A stretch of 5,131 nt of DNA from Pseudothermotoga sp. Lineage in GTDB: Bacteria; Thermotogota; Thermotogae; Thermotogales; DSM-5069. A program made the position numbers and the translations under genes. Where the stretch lies: NCBI GenBank assembly GCA_028276125.1, contig JAPYWY010000138.1:1-5131 (forward strand), given 5' to 3'. Shown here piece after piece: positions 5,064-5,131 of this stretch. The notes beneath the pieces were generated by a model, which saw only the letters and a program-made list of their open reading frames with translations, was not told the origin of the DNA and did no database searches. Position 1 is the stretch's first letter; each line of letters begins with the position of its first letter.

Positions 5064-5131
5064 GTGGAAAGTTTCACCTACGAATCGATCTTTGGACCGA
5101 TGTGTGTGAGGATGAAAAACGGCAGGGTTTA
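5064..5131 (+). CDS. N-terminus of a possible O6-methylguanine-DNA methyltransferase (3' end outside window)
   Basis: Only 22 codons are visible. They begin with GTG after a strong Shine-Dalgarno site. The peptide has the pattern FTYESIFGPMCVRMKNGRV, which resembles the first strand and turn of Ogt/MGMT proteins, where a (T/S)xxGP motif is followed by a hydrophobic strand and a charged turn ending in G-x-(L/V). Such enzymes take the alkyl group from O6-alkylguanine onto a cysteine in a PCHR motif; that motif would lie beyond the window. The gene is divergent from the small operon. The assignment rests on a very short match, and other small beta-rich proteins are possible. Confidence 0.42.
   Translation, partial: MESFTYESIFGPMCVRMKNGRV

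Noticed and set aside
4799..5077. 92-codon minus-strand open frame in the divergent region
   Set aside because: It runs antisense to the ribosome site and start of the right-hand gene, covers the palindromic promoter region, and has no Shine-Dalgarno site of its own.
1..5131. CRISPR array, tRNA or rRNA genes
   Set aside because: No regularly spaced direct repeats, cloverleaf or rRNA-like segment was seen on either strand.

Overview
This window looks like chromosomal DNA from a thermophilic anaerobe of the Thermotogota, perhaps a Pseudothermotoga-like species of moderate GC. The impression rests on AGA/AGG-, AAG- and GAG-rich coding sequence, very strong Shine-Dalgarno sites with GTG starts, tight gene packing, and the style of the proteins. 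It is an inference, not a species call. Two proteins are recognised with confidence: a phosphoketolase and a class II cyclobutane pyrimidine dimer photolyase. The other genes are small, partial or only tentatively assigned.

Layout, left to right. Bases 1-92 hold the C-terminal tail of a plus-strand gene with a charged, helix-prone end. It converges on the minus-strand phosphoketolase gene (xfp, 139-2484). Upstream of xfp, on the same strand and 51 bp away, is the photolyase gene (2536-3903); a TATAAT box in the gap suggests xfp also has its own promoter. Bases 3904-4198 carry no intact gene. They hold a palindrome just ahead of the photolyase and a plus-strand open frame (3947-4138) that may be the decayed tail of a TnpB-type transposon protein. 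Next is a compact minus-strand operon of two small genes, a holin-like 81-residue protein (4549-4794) and a 112-residue protein resembling only region 2 of sigma-70 factors (4214-4552). The two are coupled by a GTGA overlap and end in an intrinsic terminator whose stem begins inside the stop codon. A divergent intergenic region rich in palindromes (4795-5063) leads to a plus-strand gene starting at 5064 and cut by the window edge; its first 22 residues resemble an O6-methylguanine-DNA methyltransferase.

How the genes may work together. Phosphoketolase splits sugar phosphates to acetyl phosphate, which acetate kinase can use to make ATP, so xfp is a carbon-metabolism gene. The photolyase and the putative alkyltransferase are both direct-reversal DNA repair enzymes, but they are on opposite strands with the small operon between them, so no shared operon is implied. 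The holin-like/sigma-like pair is the least explained part of the window. Its arrangement recalls phage or bacteriocin release modules in which a small sigma-like regulator sits beside a holin-like protein.

Start sites were reassigned for four genes by Shine-Dalgarno position: 2484 for xfp, 3903 for phr, 4794 for the holin-like gene and 4552 for the sigma-like gene.
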